Shown: positions 1 through 10,141, counted from the stretch's first letter. The stretch: 64,000 bases of DNA from Leishmania martiniquensis (GCF_017916325.1 NC_090162.1:797501-861500), one strand, 5' to 3'. Translations and numbers: made by a program. The notes: a model not told the origin generated them from the sequence alone.

Positions 1-61
1 GGACACGCGCCGCTCTCCACGTACCGCTTACAAGCAGCTCGGCGGCGGGGTGTACCTGACA

Positions 62-3000
62 TTACGTGGTGGCGCTGGAGCGAGCACGTTTGCGGGTCGT
101 GGCGGACACTGTGGCGCCTCTCAAAGACTTGCGCCCAGAGCCCTGAGACGGCGACGACGACACACTCCGCTTCGTCAGCGTCGATGATGAGAGGTGGGAA
201 GTGCTGCCTTCCGCGCTTCTTCGGCCACTGCAGGCGCCAGTCCGCCGTTGAGCCACTGAGGGCGGCGCCGTAGCGGTCGAGGAGCGTGCGGAATCCGCAT
301 CTTTGCCGGCGTCGTGACTGCCGTTATCGTCTGTGACCTCATCGAGGCTCGGCATACGCGGTGCTGGCGATGCCGCTACAGCGACAGCGTGCGGCTGTCC
401 GTTGACAGCTGCGCACGTTTGCGGTGTCAGGGGGGTCAGTGGCGGCACAGATGGCGATGGCGCTTCTGCATGCGGACTGCGCCCTCCAGTGGGGAGTGGC
501 CCGGACGCGGTTGAGCGTACCCCACGGCTACCGCGCCCCGCTACGGCATTCATGGTGAGTGTGTTGATAGTATCCGCGTATTCGGCGACAAGGACTTCAG
601 CGCGCTCCAAAGCTGCTGTCTTCGCAGCCAACTGATCTTCAAGCGTGTCCATGACCGCGCGGAATTCAAGCTGAGCAACCTGCGCCCTATCGAGTGCCGC
701 CTCGCGGTCGTGCACGAGGAGTTGTAAGTGCTCGATGCGGGAGTTCAGCAAATCCTGTGATGATGGACTCGGTGCCGACTGGGTCAGAGGATCGGCGTCG
801 CTGCGGGCAGTCGTGAGACTAGCGCGACGGCTGCGAGCATTGCTGCTGCCGCCGACGTTGCCTCCGTACTGTGCCTGTGTGGCCGCCAGGTGCATTGTGA
901 TGCCGCTGAGGCTTTCTCGCAGTGCCTCCTGCCGTCGCGTCGCCTCCAGCTCTGGCGCGGCCTTGCTCACGAAGAGATCTCGCAACTGTGCCTTTAGCTC
1001 CCCCAGCTCTGCTTCCCGCATCCTCAGCTGCTGGCGGAGCTGCTTGAGTTCCTGCATGGTGCCGCCACTCGCAGCGCTTGTCATGCGCTCCAGTTGATCG
1101 TGGCGTTGCTCCAGCTCCGCGTAGTCGGCCCGCAGCGTGGCCAGATCTTCGCGCAGTTGTTCCGCATCTGCTACCTCGAGCCGAAGCTCGCTGATCTGTT
1201 GCTCCAGTGCTGCGCAGGCCTGCCGTAGCGTCGCCTCTTGCCCCGCCAATTCACGTGCATGCCGGCGACTGAGCATGAGGTCCGCTTGCAAGCTGGACAC
1301 CTGCAGAATCTGGGCCTGCTCGACGGCCTCCAAAGTAGAAGCTGACATTGTGAAGCGCCTTGACGCACTCTCGGCTTCCACAGCTGGCAGAGACAACGGC
1401 TGCGGCGTCACAGAGCCGCTCACCTTGCTGCAGTCACGTGAGCTGGGCTCAAGATGACGGGAGGCGTGCAACAGGCGGTCCGCCTCGCGGGTAAGTCTGC
1501 AGTTTTCGTGCTGGAGATGGCGCAGGAGAGCTTGCTGCTCCTTGAGATCTTCCTCGACAGTTGCCAGCCTCTCCTCCGCGCGTAGCTGTGCAGCTGCAGC
1601 GCGCGCCTCAGCACGACGCGCCTCCACAACCTCTGCTGTGGTTGCCGCCGTCCTCTGTCTGAGCTGTTCCTCGAACTCGGCCTGAGCTGACGCGACCTTC
1701 TCCGTCGCCTCAGCAATGGCGGCAGACAAGTTATCCGCACGGTCTTGCTCACCCGTCAGCTCAGTCGCCAGTGCGTCCATCGCTGAGCGTAAGCTGGATA
1801 CCTCTGCCTCCCTGTCCGCCAATGCGCTACGAAGTTCTGCGATTATGGTAGCTGCGGCATCCCCTTCATTCATCAGCCGTGCAAAGGTCGCCTCGGCATG
1901 GCTCGTGGGCACTGCACGGCACAGAAAAGATGCACTCAGCGCAGGCGCACTGCTGCCTGCCTCGACGCTCGCTTCATCCTCCTCGTCCGCTGCCGTCACC
2001 CCACCCCGCCGGCGCCGCTCGCGCTGGCCGCCTGCGCTGTCAGGAGCACTGGGTACCGCACCTGCATCCAATACATCGAGGCGCTGCTCCATGGCAGCAA
2101 CCCACTCCAACGCGCGGCTCCACGGAGCAAGTATTTCTCGTAGGCTCTTCGTGGAGAGCGATGCGTCGCCCATCGGGGCAGGGGGTCGAGAGATTGCGGA
2201 CGACTGCGCTGCTGCCTCCCCGATCACTATGGGGCCACTGGAGACCGACGAGCTACTTCGCTGAGCCACCGTCTCTGCAGCCTCGCAAAAAGCCCTTGAT
2301 GCGTCTACCACATGTGCCATACCAAGTCGAACCTGCCTTGTTTGGGCCGCAAAGGCGGACGTGGTTGTAGCCAGCGCATCCCGGAGATGCTCCTCCTCGC
2401 GGTACTGCTCGTCCTGCAACTCAGCTGCACGATCCAGCTCTCTCTGAGTCGCAACCAGCTGAGCCACGGCATCCGCTTTTTCCGTGTTCGCAGCCTCCAG
2501 CAAACTTTGCAGCTGCATCACCTCCCTTTCCACAGCGGCCCGCATATCGTTAAGTTCCGCAGCGTTACGATCCAGCACCTCCACGAGCCCCTCCTGCTCC
2601 GCGAGCCGTGTCACCGTGCGCTCCAGAGTCGCCTGCACTTCCTCGCTGCGCTGCAGCACCTCCTTCAGCTCCGAAGCCGTCCGCTCGTGGGCCTGCCGCA
2701 GTGCTGCGCACTCGACTCGCTCGCTCGCCGCCGCATCGAGCGCCGCATCAAGGGCAGCAGGAAGCTCGGCATTCTTCGCAGCGGCCGCATTCGCGTCAGC
2801 AAGCGCCGCTCGCAGCGCCGACACCTCCGCCTCTGCAGCCTCGCGCCGCCGCGCCTCCGCTGCGCACCGCTCCTCAAGCGAAGTAGCAGCGCCCTCGCTG
2901 TCCATCTGCTTCGACGCAAACGTCGCCACAGCGGCGCGCGACGCCGACAGCCTCTCCTTCAGCTGCGCATTTTCCATCGTCAGCGCCGCAATGCGCGCTG

Positions 3001-6000
3001 TCAGCTCGGCAGAGGCACTCTCCGCAGACGTGCGCGAGGACTCGCGCTTGCTCTCCGCATCCGCCGCGCGCACCTCCAGCTCCGCAACAGCGCGATTCGC
3101 GCGGGCCAGCTCCTCTACCGTGCGCGCATGCTCTGCAGCCAGCTGCTCCTGAGCCTCCACATGCGCCTGCAGCTTCTGCTCGGCATCACACACCTCCGAG
3201 GCAGTCCGGTCCAGTGCAGCCAACGCCGTGCCGAGCTCGGCTTCCTTGCTGCGTGTCGCAGCCTCCGCCTCCCCTAGGCGCACCTGCAGACGCTGCTGCG
3301 CGGCAGCCGCGTCCGACGCTCGACATTCCGCCGCAGCAAGCTTTTCACGAAGCTGCACTGACTCTTCGCCAAGTGCGTCGCGCTCGTTCCGCAGCAACAG
3401 CACAGATTCTTGGGCAGCAGTCAGCTCATCCTGCATCCGCACATTTTCAGTGCTCAGCACCTCCACGAGCCCCTCCTGCTCCGCGAGCCGTGTCACCGTG
3501 CGCTCCAGAGTCGCCTGCACTTCCTCGCTGCGCTGCAGCACCTCCTTCAGCTCCGAAGCCGTCCGCTCGTGGGCCTGCCGCAGTGCTGCGCACTCGACTC
3601 GCTCGCTCGCCGCCGCATCGAGCGCCGCATCAAGGGCAGCAGGAAGCTCGGCATTCTTCGCAGCGGCCGCATTCGCGTCAGCAAGCGCCGCTCGCAGCGC
3701 CGACACCTCCGCCTCTGCAGCCTCGCGCCGCCGCGCCTCCGCTGCGCACCGCTCCTCAAGCGAAGTAGCAGCGCCCTCGCTGTCCATCTGCTTCGACGCA
3801 AACGTCGCCACAGCGGCGCGCGACGCCGACAGCCTCTCCTTCAGCTGCGCATTTTCCATCGTCAGCGCCGCAATGCGCGCTGTCAGCTCGGCAGAGGCAC
3901 TCTCCGCAGACGTGCGCGAGGACTCGCGCTTGCTCTCCGCATCCGCCGCGCGCACCTCCAGCTCCGCAACAGCGCGATTCGCGCGGGCCAGCTCCTCTAC
4001 CGTGCGCGCATGCTCTGCAGCCAGCTGCTCCTGAGCCTCCACATGCGCCTGCAGCTTCTGCTCGGCATCACACACCTCCGAGGCAGTCCGGTCCAGTGCA
4101 GCCAACGCCGTGCCGAGCTCGGCTTCCTTGCTGCGTGTCGCAGCCTCCGCCTCCCCTAGGCGCACCTGCAGACGCTGCTGCGCGGCAGCCGCGTCCGACG
4201 CTCGACATTCCGCCGCAGCAAGCTTTTCACGAAGCTGCACTGACTCTTCGCCAAGTGCGTCGCGCTCGTTCCGCAGCAACAGCACAGATTCTTGGGCAGC
4301 AGTCAGCTCATCCTGCATCCGCACATTTTCAGTGCTCAGCACCTCCACGAGCCCCTCCTGCTCCGCGAGCCGTGTCACCGTGCGCTCCAGAGTCGCCTGC
4401 ACTTCCTCGCTGCGCTGCAGCACCTCCTTCAGCTCCGAAGCCGTCCGCTCGTGGGCCTGCCGCAGTGCTGCGCACTCGACTCGCTCGCTCGCCGCCGCAT
4501 CGAGCGCCGCATCAAGGGCAGCAGGAAGCTCGGCATTCTTCGCAGCGGCCGCATTCGCGTCAGCAAGCGCCGCTCGCAGCGCCGACACCTCCGCCTCTGC
4601 AGCCTCGCGCCGCCGCGCCTCCGCTGCGCACCGCTCCTCAAGCGAAGTAGCAGCGCCCTCGCTGTCCATCTGCTTCGACGCAAACGTCGCCACAGCGGCG
4701 CGCGACGCCGACAGCCTCTCCTTCAGCTGCGCATTTTCCATCGTCAGCGCCGCAATGCGCGCTGTCAGCTCGGCAGAGGCACTCTCCGCAGACGTGCGCG
4801 AGGACTCGCGCTTGCTCTCCGCATCCGCCGCGCGCACCTCCAGCTCCGCAACAGCGCGATTCGCGCGGGCCAGCTCCTCTACCGTGCGCGCATGCTCTGC
4901 CCATAACTCCTCTATTCGGCGCTGCGCGTCGTCTAGCTGACTTGCAAGCGGCTCCAGCGCCGAATTCACCACGCTGGACTCAGTATTCACCGGATGATGC
5001 TGAACAGAGGGCAGCGTGGCAAGACTGCCGGCTGTTGCCCGTGCACCCTCCTCCAGCTCCACTACGTGCGCTCGAAACTGCTCCACGGAGCTCTGCTGAT
5101 CTGCGCACCGCTGACGTAGTGCCTCCTCGGACACACGAAGGCGGTTCTCCTGCTGCTGCGTTGCCTCCAGCTCGTTCTTCAGAGCCTTGACAATCTCCTC
5201 GAAGTGAGCCTGCCGCGCTGCAGCAGCGGCCTCAGCCTCGGCTAGCGCAGTGGACTGCGACGCCAGCTTAACCTCCAGCGATGTCACCTCTGCCTTCAGC
5301 TGAGCTTCTAAGCGATCGCGTTCCGATGTGAGGGCAGCTATGCTCTGAGTCATCTGCTCAATGCGCTGGTGCGCTGCCTCGAGTGAAGCAAATTCGTGGT
5401 GCTGCTGCGGTGCCGCATTGTCCGCGTGTGCGTCTGCGGTCACCCTCACACTGGAAGAGTGTTTCCGTAGCTCCGTCTCTGCCGGCGGGGGTGGCGACCG
5501 GAGAAGGGCGAGACGCTCTTCTTGCAAACGGTGCACCTCGCTCATGATGTTGTCGCGGTCACCGGCAAGAGTGTCACGTTGCGAGCGCAGTGCCGCGATG
5601 TCCGACTCCAAAGCCTGCCGCTCCACCGCCGTCACCTCTCTCTGTGCTGAAGCAGCAGACATGTCATCGAGCGTCGTCATCGTGTTTGCGGGTCCGTCAT
5701 GATGTCGCCAGCGCTGGTCCGCTTGCACCACCTCCTCCATCTGCTGGGGAGGCTCGCGGGGCCAAGACTCGAGGTCTCCCTGGGACTCGCGAAGACTTTG
5801 CAGCTCCGCAGTGGCGCTGAGTAGCTGCTCCTGTGACGCACGGAGGTGCTCAGCGAGCTGCTGGTTTCCGCTGAGTGCCGTGTCGAGCTGCTCTTGACGC
5901 AATTGATTCGCCCGCTCTGCCAGCTCCAACTCCCTCTGCAAATGACTGGCAAGAGTCTCTACCTGCTCATTGCGCGCCTGTAAAGTCTGCCGCTCCTGCA

Positions 6001-7339
6001 GCCCAGTGGCAAGCGAGCGGCGCAGCTCCTCCTGCGCGTTCTGTGTGCTTTGGTAGTGCTGTTGCTCCTTCTCCTGAAGCGCTTTTACATGAGCCTCTGC
6101 CTTGGCAAGGGCGGCGGTGAGGTCATCGTAGGATGCTTGCAGCGCCTCGTAGTCCTTCTTTGAAACTGGTGCGCGCTGGGTGAGGGCCGCCACCAACTCG
6201 TCTTCCGCCGTCTGCATTTCTGTGCACTGTTGTCGCAGCTGTGCAATTGTCTCGAGCAGATGCGCGCGATCGGCTGCGGCAGCGGCGCTCGCTTCGGCGT
6301 GCGCGGCCAACGCTGCCTCGTGGGATGTGTGCTCCTCTTCTAAGCGGCGGCGGAGAGATGTGTTGAGGCACTGAAGTTCCTCAAGCGTGGTGTGCAGCGC
6401 AGCAGATGCCGCATCAGTCCCATCCTGCGCCTCCCTCTCGCTCGGCAGATCCCGTGGCGCCGCGGCGCCCTCGCTGCTGAGGTTCGTGCTTCGCCGGCCA
6501 CGCGCCGCTGCAGTGGTGCTGCAGCTGCAGCGCTGCAGTGACAGGGCAGCTGCCCTGTCGCACCTTTGCTGCAGCTCACGAAGCTGTGCATCTTTGAGAG
6601 TTACCTGAGACTGATAAAAATGGATAGCGACGGAGGGGTCGTCGCCGCTCAGCACAGACATCTTCGCCTGAAGGTTGCGCGCATGTCCCTCGACCTCGGC
6701 GAGTTTCTTGCGGAGCTGCGCGTTTTCCTCCCGCACACTGAGCAGCGCCTCGCTCGTCCTCTCTCGCTCACGACGGAGCACGTCCATCTGCATGTACCTG
6801 CTCTGGAGCTGTTCCTTCAAGTGGGCGACCTCGCTGCGGTACTGGTCACGCTTCGTGTACGCCTCTAGCAGGTAACCACTGTACTGCTTCGATGCATCCT
6901 GCAGGTGAGAGGCGTAGTTATAGAGGTCAATGCCACTGAGGTGATCAATGTCGCGGTAGGCGAGCGACGTCAGGTCACTGGCGTCAGCGCGGACGGCGAG
7001 TGGTTGCGATGTCGACACGCCGCTTGTGGCAGCATAAATAACGGGCGACGTGGGTATTCCAAAGCCCGCGAAGCTGGCGGTGGTCGCGCTGGATCGTGGT
7101 GCCGGTGATGCTGCTGACGGAGGCACAGCAGGTACACGCGATTGCGCCAGCTCCCGCACACTAATCGGTCGCGCAAGATCAGCAGAGAGCACCCCAGCGA
7201 GCGCTGGACGTGCAGGTTGCGCAATATACGAAGAGGAGGAAAAGGCAGTACCAGAGCTGGTCCCAGATATAGACACTCCGCCTGGGCGGAGGGGGGGCTG
7301 CTGGTGAGCACCAGCCATATGAACGCTGTTGCCCCACAT
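62..7339 (-). CDS. Giant coiled-coil protein with 294-residue tandem repeats
   Basis: An intact 2,425-residue reading frame runs from an ATG at 7339 to a TAA at 62-64; a second ATG seven codons in (7318) is an alternative start. After a Ser/Ala/Pro-rich head of about 120 residues, most of the protein is heptad-like and rich in Ala, Glu, Gln, Arg and Leu, as expected for a long coiled coil. Residues about 814-1589 are 2.64 copies of a 294-residue unit encoded by an 882-bp DNA repeat. The last 150 residues are Ser/Thr/Pro-rich and end in a basic stretch. No catalytic motif is visible. By architecture it resembles large cytoskeletal or flagellar scaffold proteins of trypanosomatids, but no family was recognised; a structural role is inference. 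Its codon use and GC content match the neighbouring genes. Confidence 0.9.
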   Translation of the reverse strand: MWGNSVHMAGAHQQPPLRPGGVSISGTSSGTAFSSSSYIAQPARPALAGVLSADLARPISVRELAQSRVPAVPPSAASPAPRSSATTASFAGFGIPTSPVIYAATSGVSTSQPLAVRADASDLTSLAYRDIDHLSGIDLYNYASHLQDASKQYSGYLLEAYTKRDQYRSEVAHLKEQLQSRYMQMDVLRRERERTSEALLSVREENAQLRKKLAEVEGHARNLQAKMSVLSGDDPSVAIHFYQSQVTLKDAQLRELQQRCDRAAALSLQRCSCSTTAAARGRRSTNLSSEGAAAPRDLPSEREAQDGTDAASAALHTTLEELQCLNTSLRRRLEEEHTSHEAALAAHAEASAAAAADRAHLLETIAQLRQQCTEMQTAEDELVAALTQRAPVSKKDYEALQASYDDLTAALAKAEAHVKALQEKEQQHYQSTQNAQEELRRSLATGLQERQTLQARNEQVETLASHLQRELELAERANQLRQEQLDTALSGNQQLAEHLRASQEQLLSATAELQSLRESQGDLESWPREPPQQMEEVVQADQRWRHHDGPANTMTTLDDMSAASAQREVTAVERQALESDIAALRSQRDTLAGDRDNIMSEVHRLQEERLALLRSPPPPAETELRKHSSSVRVTADAHADNAAPQQHHEFASLEAAHQRIEQMTQSIAALTSERDRLEAQLKAEVTSLEVKLASQSTALAEAEAAAAARQAHFEEIVKALKNELEATQQQENRLRVSEEALRQRCADQQSSVEQFRAHVVELEEGARATAGSLATLPSVQHHPVNTESSVVNSALEPLASQLDDAQRRIEELWAEHARTVEELARANRAVAELEVRAADAESKRESSRTSAESASAELTARIAALTMENAQLKERLSASRAAVATFASKQMDSEGAATSLEERCAAEARRREAAEAEVSALRAALADANAAAAKNAELPAALDAALDAAASERVECAALRQAHERTASELKEVLQRSEEVQATLERTVTRLAEQEGLVEVLSTENVRMQDELTAAQESVLLLRNERDALGEESVQLREKLAAAECRASDAAAAQQRLQVRLGEAEAATRSKEAELGTALAALDRTASEVCDAEQKLQAHVEAQEQLAAEHARTVEELARANRAVAELEVRAADAESKRESSRTSAESASAELTARIAALTMENAQLKERLSASRAAVATFASKQMDSEGAATSLEERCAAEARRREAAEAEVSALRAALADANAAAAKNAELPAALDAALDAAASERVECAALRQAHERTASELKEVLQRSEEVQATLERTVTRLAEQEGLVEVLSTENVRMQDELTAAQESVLLLRNERDALGEESVQLREKLAAAECRASDAAAAQQRLQVRLGEAEAATRSKEAELGTALAALDRTASEVCDAEQKLQAHVEAQEQLAAEHARTVEELARANRAVAELEVRAADAESKRESSRTSAESASAELTARIAALTMENAQLKERLSASRAAVATFASKQMDSEGAATSLEERCAAEARRREAAEAEVSALRAALADANAAAAKNAELPAALDAALDAAASERVECAALRQAHERTASELKEVLQRSEEVQATLERTVTRLAEQEGLVEVLDRNAAELNDMRAAVEREVMQLQSLLEAANTEKADAVAQLVATQRELDRAAELQDEQYREEEHLRDALATTTSAFAAQTRQVRLGMAHVVDASRAFCEAAETVAQRSSSSVSSGPIVIGEAAAQSSAISRPPAPMGDASLSTKSLREILAPWSRALEWVAAMEQRLDVLDAGAVPSAPDSAGGQRERRRRGGVTAADEEDEASVEAGSSAPALSASFLCRAVPTSHAEATFARLMNEGDAAATIIAELRSALADREAEVSSLRSAMDALATELTGEQDRADNLSAAIAEATEKVASAQAEFEEQLRQRTAATTAEVVEARRAEARAAAAQLRAEERLATVEEDLKEQQALLRHLQHENCRLTREADRLLHASRHLEPSSRDCSKVSGSVTPQPLSLPAVEAESASRRFTMSASTLEAVEQAQILQVSSLQADLMLSRRHARELAGQEATLRQACAALEQQISELRLEVADAEQLREDLATLRADYAELEQRHDQLERMTSAASGGTMQELKQLRQQLRMREAELGELKAQLRDLFVSKAAPELEATRRQEALRESLSGITMHLAATQAQYGGNVGGSSNARSRRASLTTARSDADPLTQSAPSPSSQDLLNSRIEHLQLLVHDREAALDRAQVAQLEFRAVMDTLEDQLAAKTAALERAEVLVAEYADTINTLTMNAVAGRGSRGVRSTASGPLPTGGRSPHAEAPSPSVPPLTPLTPQTCAAVNGQPHAVAVAASPAPRMPSLDEVTDDNGSHDAGKDADSARSSTATAPPSVAQRRTGACSGRRSAEGSTSHLSSSTLTKRSVSSSPSQGSGRKSLRGATVSATTRKRARSSATT
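2573..3454 (-). repeat. 882-bp coding tandem repeat, copy A (full)
   Basis: Full unit, 882 bp, a multiple of three, so it inserts 294 residues in frame. It starts at the plus-strand word cagcacctccacgagc, which recurs exactly 882 and 1,764 bases later. Antisense frames inside the three copies translate identically, so the copies are nearly or fully identical. Confidence 0.95.
3455..4336 (-). repeat. 882-bp coding tandem repeat, copy B (full)
   Basis: Second full unit, directly abutting copy A in the same orientation and phase. Its encoded coiled-coil block is the same as that of copy A over the part I compared. Confidence 0.95.
4337..4900 (-). repeat. 882-bp coding tandem repeat, copy C (partial, 564 bp)
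   Basis: The third unit matches the others up to the word catgctctgc ending at 4900, then changes abruptly to unique coiled-coil sequence. It is 564 bp or 188 codons, so the array holds 2.64 units. Confidence 0.93.
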
Positions 7340-7543
7340 ATTCAGAGCCCTGTGTCTGTGCGTCTATCTTCTTCCACCTCCTCTTCCTCTCTTGTCCTTT
7401 TCTTCGTCGTGGAAGTGCCGTCTGGCCGCGTAAGCGCTTCGCCGACTCACTGCTGCGTGTGTGTGTGTGTGCCCCACTTAATTCTTCCGTGCGCCTTTTT
7501 CTTTAGTTCAGATACTTACCCTTTTTTTTCGCTCTTGCTTGTC

Positions 7544-7567
7544 TGTGTGTGTGTGTGTGTGTGTGTG
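7544..7567. repeat. (TG)n microsatellite
   Basis: Twelve or so uninterrupted TG dinucleotides in the 5' flank of the coiled-coil gene. Confidence 0.95.
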
Positions 7568-7796
7568 CTGGGATGCACCTGCTTGCGCTACGAATGGAGA
7601 GGCGAAGAACGGCCAAAAGCAACTGCGACGCCACACAACACGTTTGTTTCGACCACCACTTTTTCCCCTTTTCCACTTTGTGGCGTGTGTGCGCGTGCAC
7701 CCGTGCGTACACGCCTGAGCCTCCTCCCCCTCTCCCTCTCTCTGTGCGAGTGTGAGTGAGTCAGTGAGGACGCGACACGTCAACGCTCCGGACATA

Positions 7797-7838
7797 CTTT
7801 GAGGAAGAGCGAAACAAAAAAAGGGGTGCAAAAGGAAG
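7797..7838 (-). promoter_or_regulatory. Candidate spliced-leader acceptor for the coiled-coil gene
   Basis: On the minus strand a pyrimidine-rich tract (complement of 7801-7838) leads into an AG at 7797-7798, the first AG after it. This would give a 5' UTR of about 460 nt. The site is predicted only from the tract-plus-AG rule. Confidence 0.4.
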
Positions 7839-8678
7839 CAGCCAAAGACGGCAACGGCGGAGAGAGTGTGTGGGGGATGGAGAGGGGAACGTTGTGAAGA
7901 GAGATGTCGATTGCCGGAGGGAGGGCGGAGGCTACAGCCGACGGCAATGCAGAGGATGCGACGTAGCAAAGAAAAGGAGTGAGATGAGTGGCCCAAACGA
8001 AGGCGCCCCGGCTCAGCTTCCGCGTGCATGCGTACTCTAAAGATAGCGTTACGCTGGCCCGCCGCCACGGTATTACCTAGCAGATCAGAGCCCCGTCCAT
8101 ACACCCACAGGTACACCACACGCACATTCACCAGAGAGGCGCGACTCTGTCTGCACAAGCGCGGCTCATGGTGGTGGGGTACGCTGCTGTGCATCAAGCG
8201 GGGATGTCGGTGTGAGTGCCGACTTGATTTTTTTGACGCTCTCTTCCGCACATCCGTCGACTTTTCAGCTGTGTGTGTGTGTGTATGTTGATGGGGAGAG
8301 TGTGTAATGTTTCCGTTTCTGTGACAACTCATCGTGACCAGAGAGAGAGAGCGAAGCCACGACGGACTGCCCCCATGCGCACGCTCAGAAAGGCGGAGAC
8401 AGACAGGCGCCACACTGCCCCCTCCCTTCCTCTTGTACTCTCCCTCGTGCAGATACACAAGCGCACAAATTGACGACACACACATCCTCCCGTCCCCCTT
8501 TGTCTGTCTGTGTGCCTGTGTATGTGTGCTCGTGTGCCCACGCTCGCATGTGCGACGCTGGCTAGCGGGGGGGCCACGGAATAAGAACAGCACAGGGGGC
8601 CTCGCCATCCTTGCGTGGCACTTGTCCCTTTTTTTCTCGCCCTCACTCTAAACTCCGCCCCAGCGCGGTTCATCAACG

Positions 8679-9788
8679 CTACCCACGCGGCGTGTGGTGC
8701 TCCACAATGAGCACCTCACCATCCTGCAGCACATACCTATCGTTCACGACGCGCATCTGCATCTCAGCAGATTCGATGTTCGGCTTACTGGCAAACACGT
8801 CCCATGGCATGACCTTGGCGCGCACAAAGTTCTTCTCCAAGTCGGAGTGGATCTCGCCGGCCGCCTGCCGCGCCGACGAGCCCTGCGTCACTGCCCAAGC
8901 ATGCGCCATCCTTGGTCCGACTGTGAAGAAAGACTGCAGTTTGAGCAAGGCATACACCCGCCTCATCAATACCTCGCCACGCGGCATGTCGATGCCGTAC
9001 TCCTCCAAGAACAGTTGCTGCTCCTCCCGCGATGCAAGCTGTGCCGTCTGCTCCTCGATAGCAGCCGACACACGGCAGGTTCGCTCGACCCCAAAGGCAG
9101 CCTCCACCTCGCGCGAGAAGGCGTTGCCATCCCTCACACTTCGCTCATCCACGTTCAGCACAAACATCATGGGTTTGGAGGAGAGCAAGCCATAGCTCTG
9201 CAGCAAGCCCTTCTCCGCCGCAGTGAGCGTCACCTTAGCGGCCATGTCTGCCGCTGCTCTGCCCTCCTCCAGCCATCGCTGAAGACGCTTCAGGAAGTCA
9301 TACTCGGCGCTTCGGGTCTTTGCTGTCTTGTGCGCCCGCTTCTCCACCAACTCGAGGTCCGCCAAGACAAGCTCCGTCAGAATGGTGTACACATCCTCCA
9401 GCGGGCGCGGCGTGTCGAAGCCTTCCTTGGCACTCTCGAAGCAGCGCACCGTGTGCAGCAGCACAGCGCAGGTCCGGATGTCGGCAAGAAACTTGTTGCC
9501 GAGCCCAGCTCCCTTCGAAGCCCCAGCGATCAACCCCGCCACGTCCGTCAAGTCTACCTCGACGTCAACAATCTTCTCTGCCCCAGTGAACTTGGCCAGC
9601 TGGCGCAGTCGTGCGTCAACCACTGGCACACTCGACGTGTTTGCATTGATCGTACAGAAAGGAAAGTTTCCAGTCTTTGCGATTTGGCTACACGTGAGGG
9701 CGTTGAAGAGGGTCGACTTGCCCACATTAGGGAGCCCCACGATACCGGCGGCGCGCCGCTTCCAGAGCGCGACGCCACGCCGCAGCAT
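8679..9788 (-). CDS. YchF/OLA1-type P-loop NTPase, bacterial-like, possibly mitochondrial
   Basis: The 369-residue protein is a member of the Obg-related YchF family, which binds ribosomes and often prefers ATP. The Walker A motif GLPNVGKS lies at residues 18-25, followed by a switch region DVAGLIAGASKG and the family's NVDE motif in place of the usual NKxD, which is the mark of relaxed nucleotide specificity. The C-terminal TGS part includes QAAGEIHSDLEKNFVRAKVM. The length fits the family (about 360-400). The frame stays open to 10148, but the upstream part is UTR-like, and the best spliced-leader acceptor at 10038 lies downstream of that upstream Met, so the ATG at 9788 is chosen. The short basic head MLRRGVALWKRR before the P-loop could be a mitochondrial signal (inference); the sequence is closer to bacterial YchF than to cytosolic OLA1 as I recall them. 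Confidence 0.93.
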   Translation of the reverse strand: MLRRGVALWKRRAAGIVGLPNVGKSTLFNALTCSQIAKTGNFPFCTINANTSSVPVVDARLRQLAKFTGAEKIVDVEVDLTDVAGLIAGASKGAGLGNKFLADIRTCAVLLHTVRCFESAKEGFDTPRPLEDVYTILTELVLADLELVEKRAHKTAKTRSAEYDFLKRLQRWLEEGRAAADMAAKVTLTAAEKGLLQSYGLLSSKPMMFVLNVDERSVRDGNAFSREVEAAFGVERTCRVSAAIEEQTAQLASREEQQLFLEEYGIDMPRGEVLMRRVYALLKLQSFFTVGPRMAHAWAVTQGSSARQAAGEIHSDLEKNFVRAKVMPWDVFASKPNIESAEMQMRVVNDRYVLQDGEVLIVEHHTPRG

Positions 9789-9847
9789 CAGAAATGAGCA
9801 GCTGCGGTTGCGCACTGTCTTCCACGTCGATGGCGTGCAGGCCCCAT
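9788..9847 (-). other. Candidate uORF whose stop overlaps the YchF start
   Basis: An ATG at 9847 opens a 19-codon frame that ends in TGA at 9790-9788. The stop shares bases with the main ATG (TGATG arrangement). It lies downstream of either possible acceptor (10038 or 9853), so it should be in the mature mRNA. It may dampen translation or force reinitiation; this is inferred from layout only. Confidence 0.4.
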
Positions 9848-10037
9848 ACTCCCTCCCCCCCCGGTGTAGACACAAACAAGAAACGGCGAGCGTGCGAGAG
9901 CACACAGGTGCGCGCACCGTTATGGAACGGTGGGGAAGCGCCAGAAGGTCCCAATCCACGAGAGGTTGAGTGATGGGGGAAAAGAGAAGTAGAGGAGGGC
10001 GGCACCAGTGGCAGATGGGCAGAGCAGCCGGGATGCG

Positions 10038-10134
10038 CTCGCGTATGCAGAAGAAAGGCGCACCGGCGTGATGGGGCAGCGGAAACAGGAAAAAAAAGAA
10101 GACGCAAAAAAGAGGGAAAGGGGAAGAAGAAGCG
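10038..10134 (-). promoter_or_regulatory. Candidate spliced-leader acceptor for the YchF gene
   Basis: The complement of 10081-10134 is an almost pure pyrimidine tract. The first AG after it on the minus strand is at 10038-10039, giving a 5' UTR of about 250 nt. A second, closer AG at 9853-9854 is possible. Confidence 0.45.
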
Positions 10135-10141
10135 TATCGTC

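Larger units (their letters stand above)
7340..8678. other. Intergenic/UTR stretch, no gene seen
   Basis: This holds the 3' UTR of the YchF gene and the 5' flank of the coiled-coil gene. It contains (TG)n runs, T- and A-rich homopolymers and purine-rich blocks. Frames that stay open here have UTR-like content (Cys/Val/His runs from GT/CA repeats), so none is called a gene. Confidence 0.7.

Noticed and set aside
2573..4900. Reading the 882-bp repeat as a mobile element
   Set aside because: It is an in-frame coiled-coil coding unit with no terminal repeats, target duplication or transposase.
1716..4940. Many plus-strand open frames of 180-320 codons opposite the coiled-coil gene
   Set aside because: They are antisense shadows of a GC-rich, Ala/Glu-rich coding frame and repeat with the 882-bp unit.
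7508..8608. Minus-strand open frame of 366 codons between the YchF and coiled-coil genes
   Set aside because: It translates TG/CA repeats and homopolymers into Cys/His/Thr/Arg runs, overlaps open frames on the other strand, and lies in a predicted UTR.
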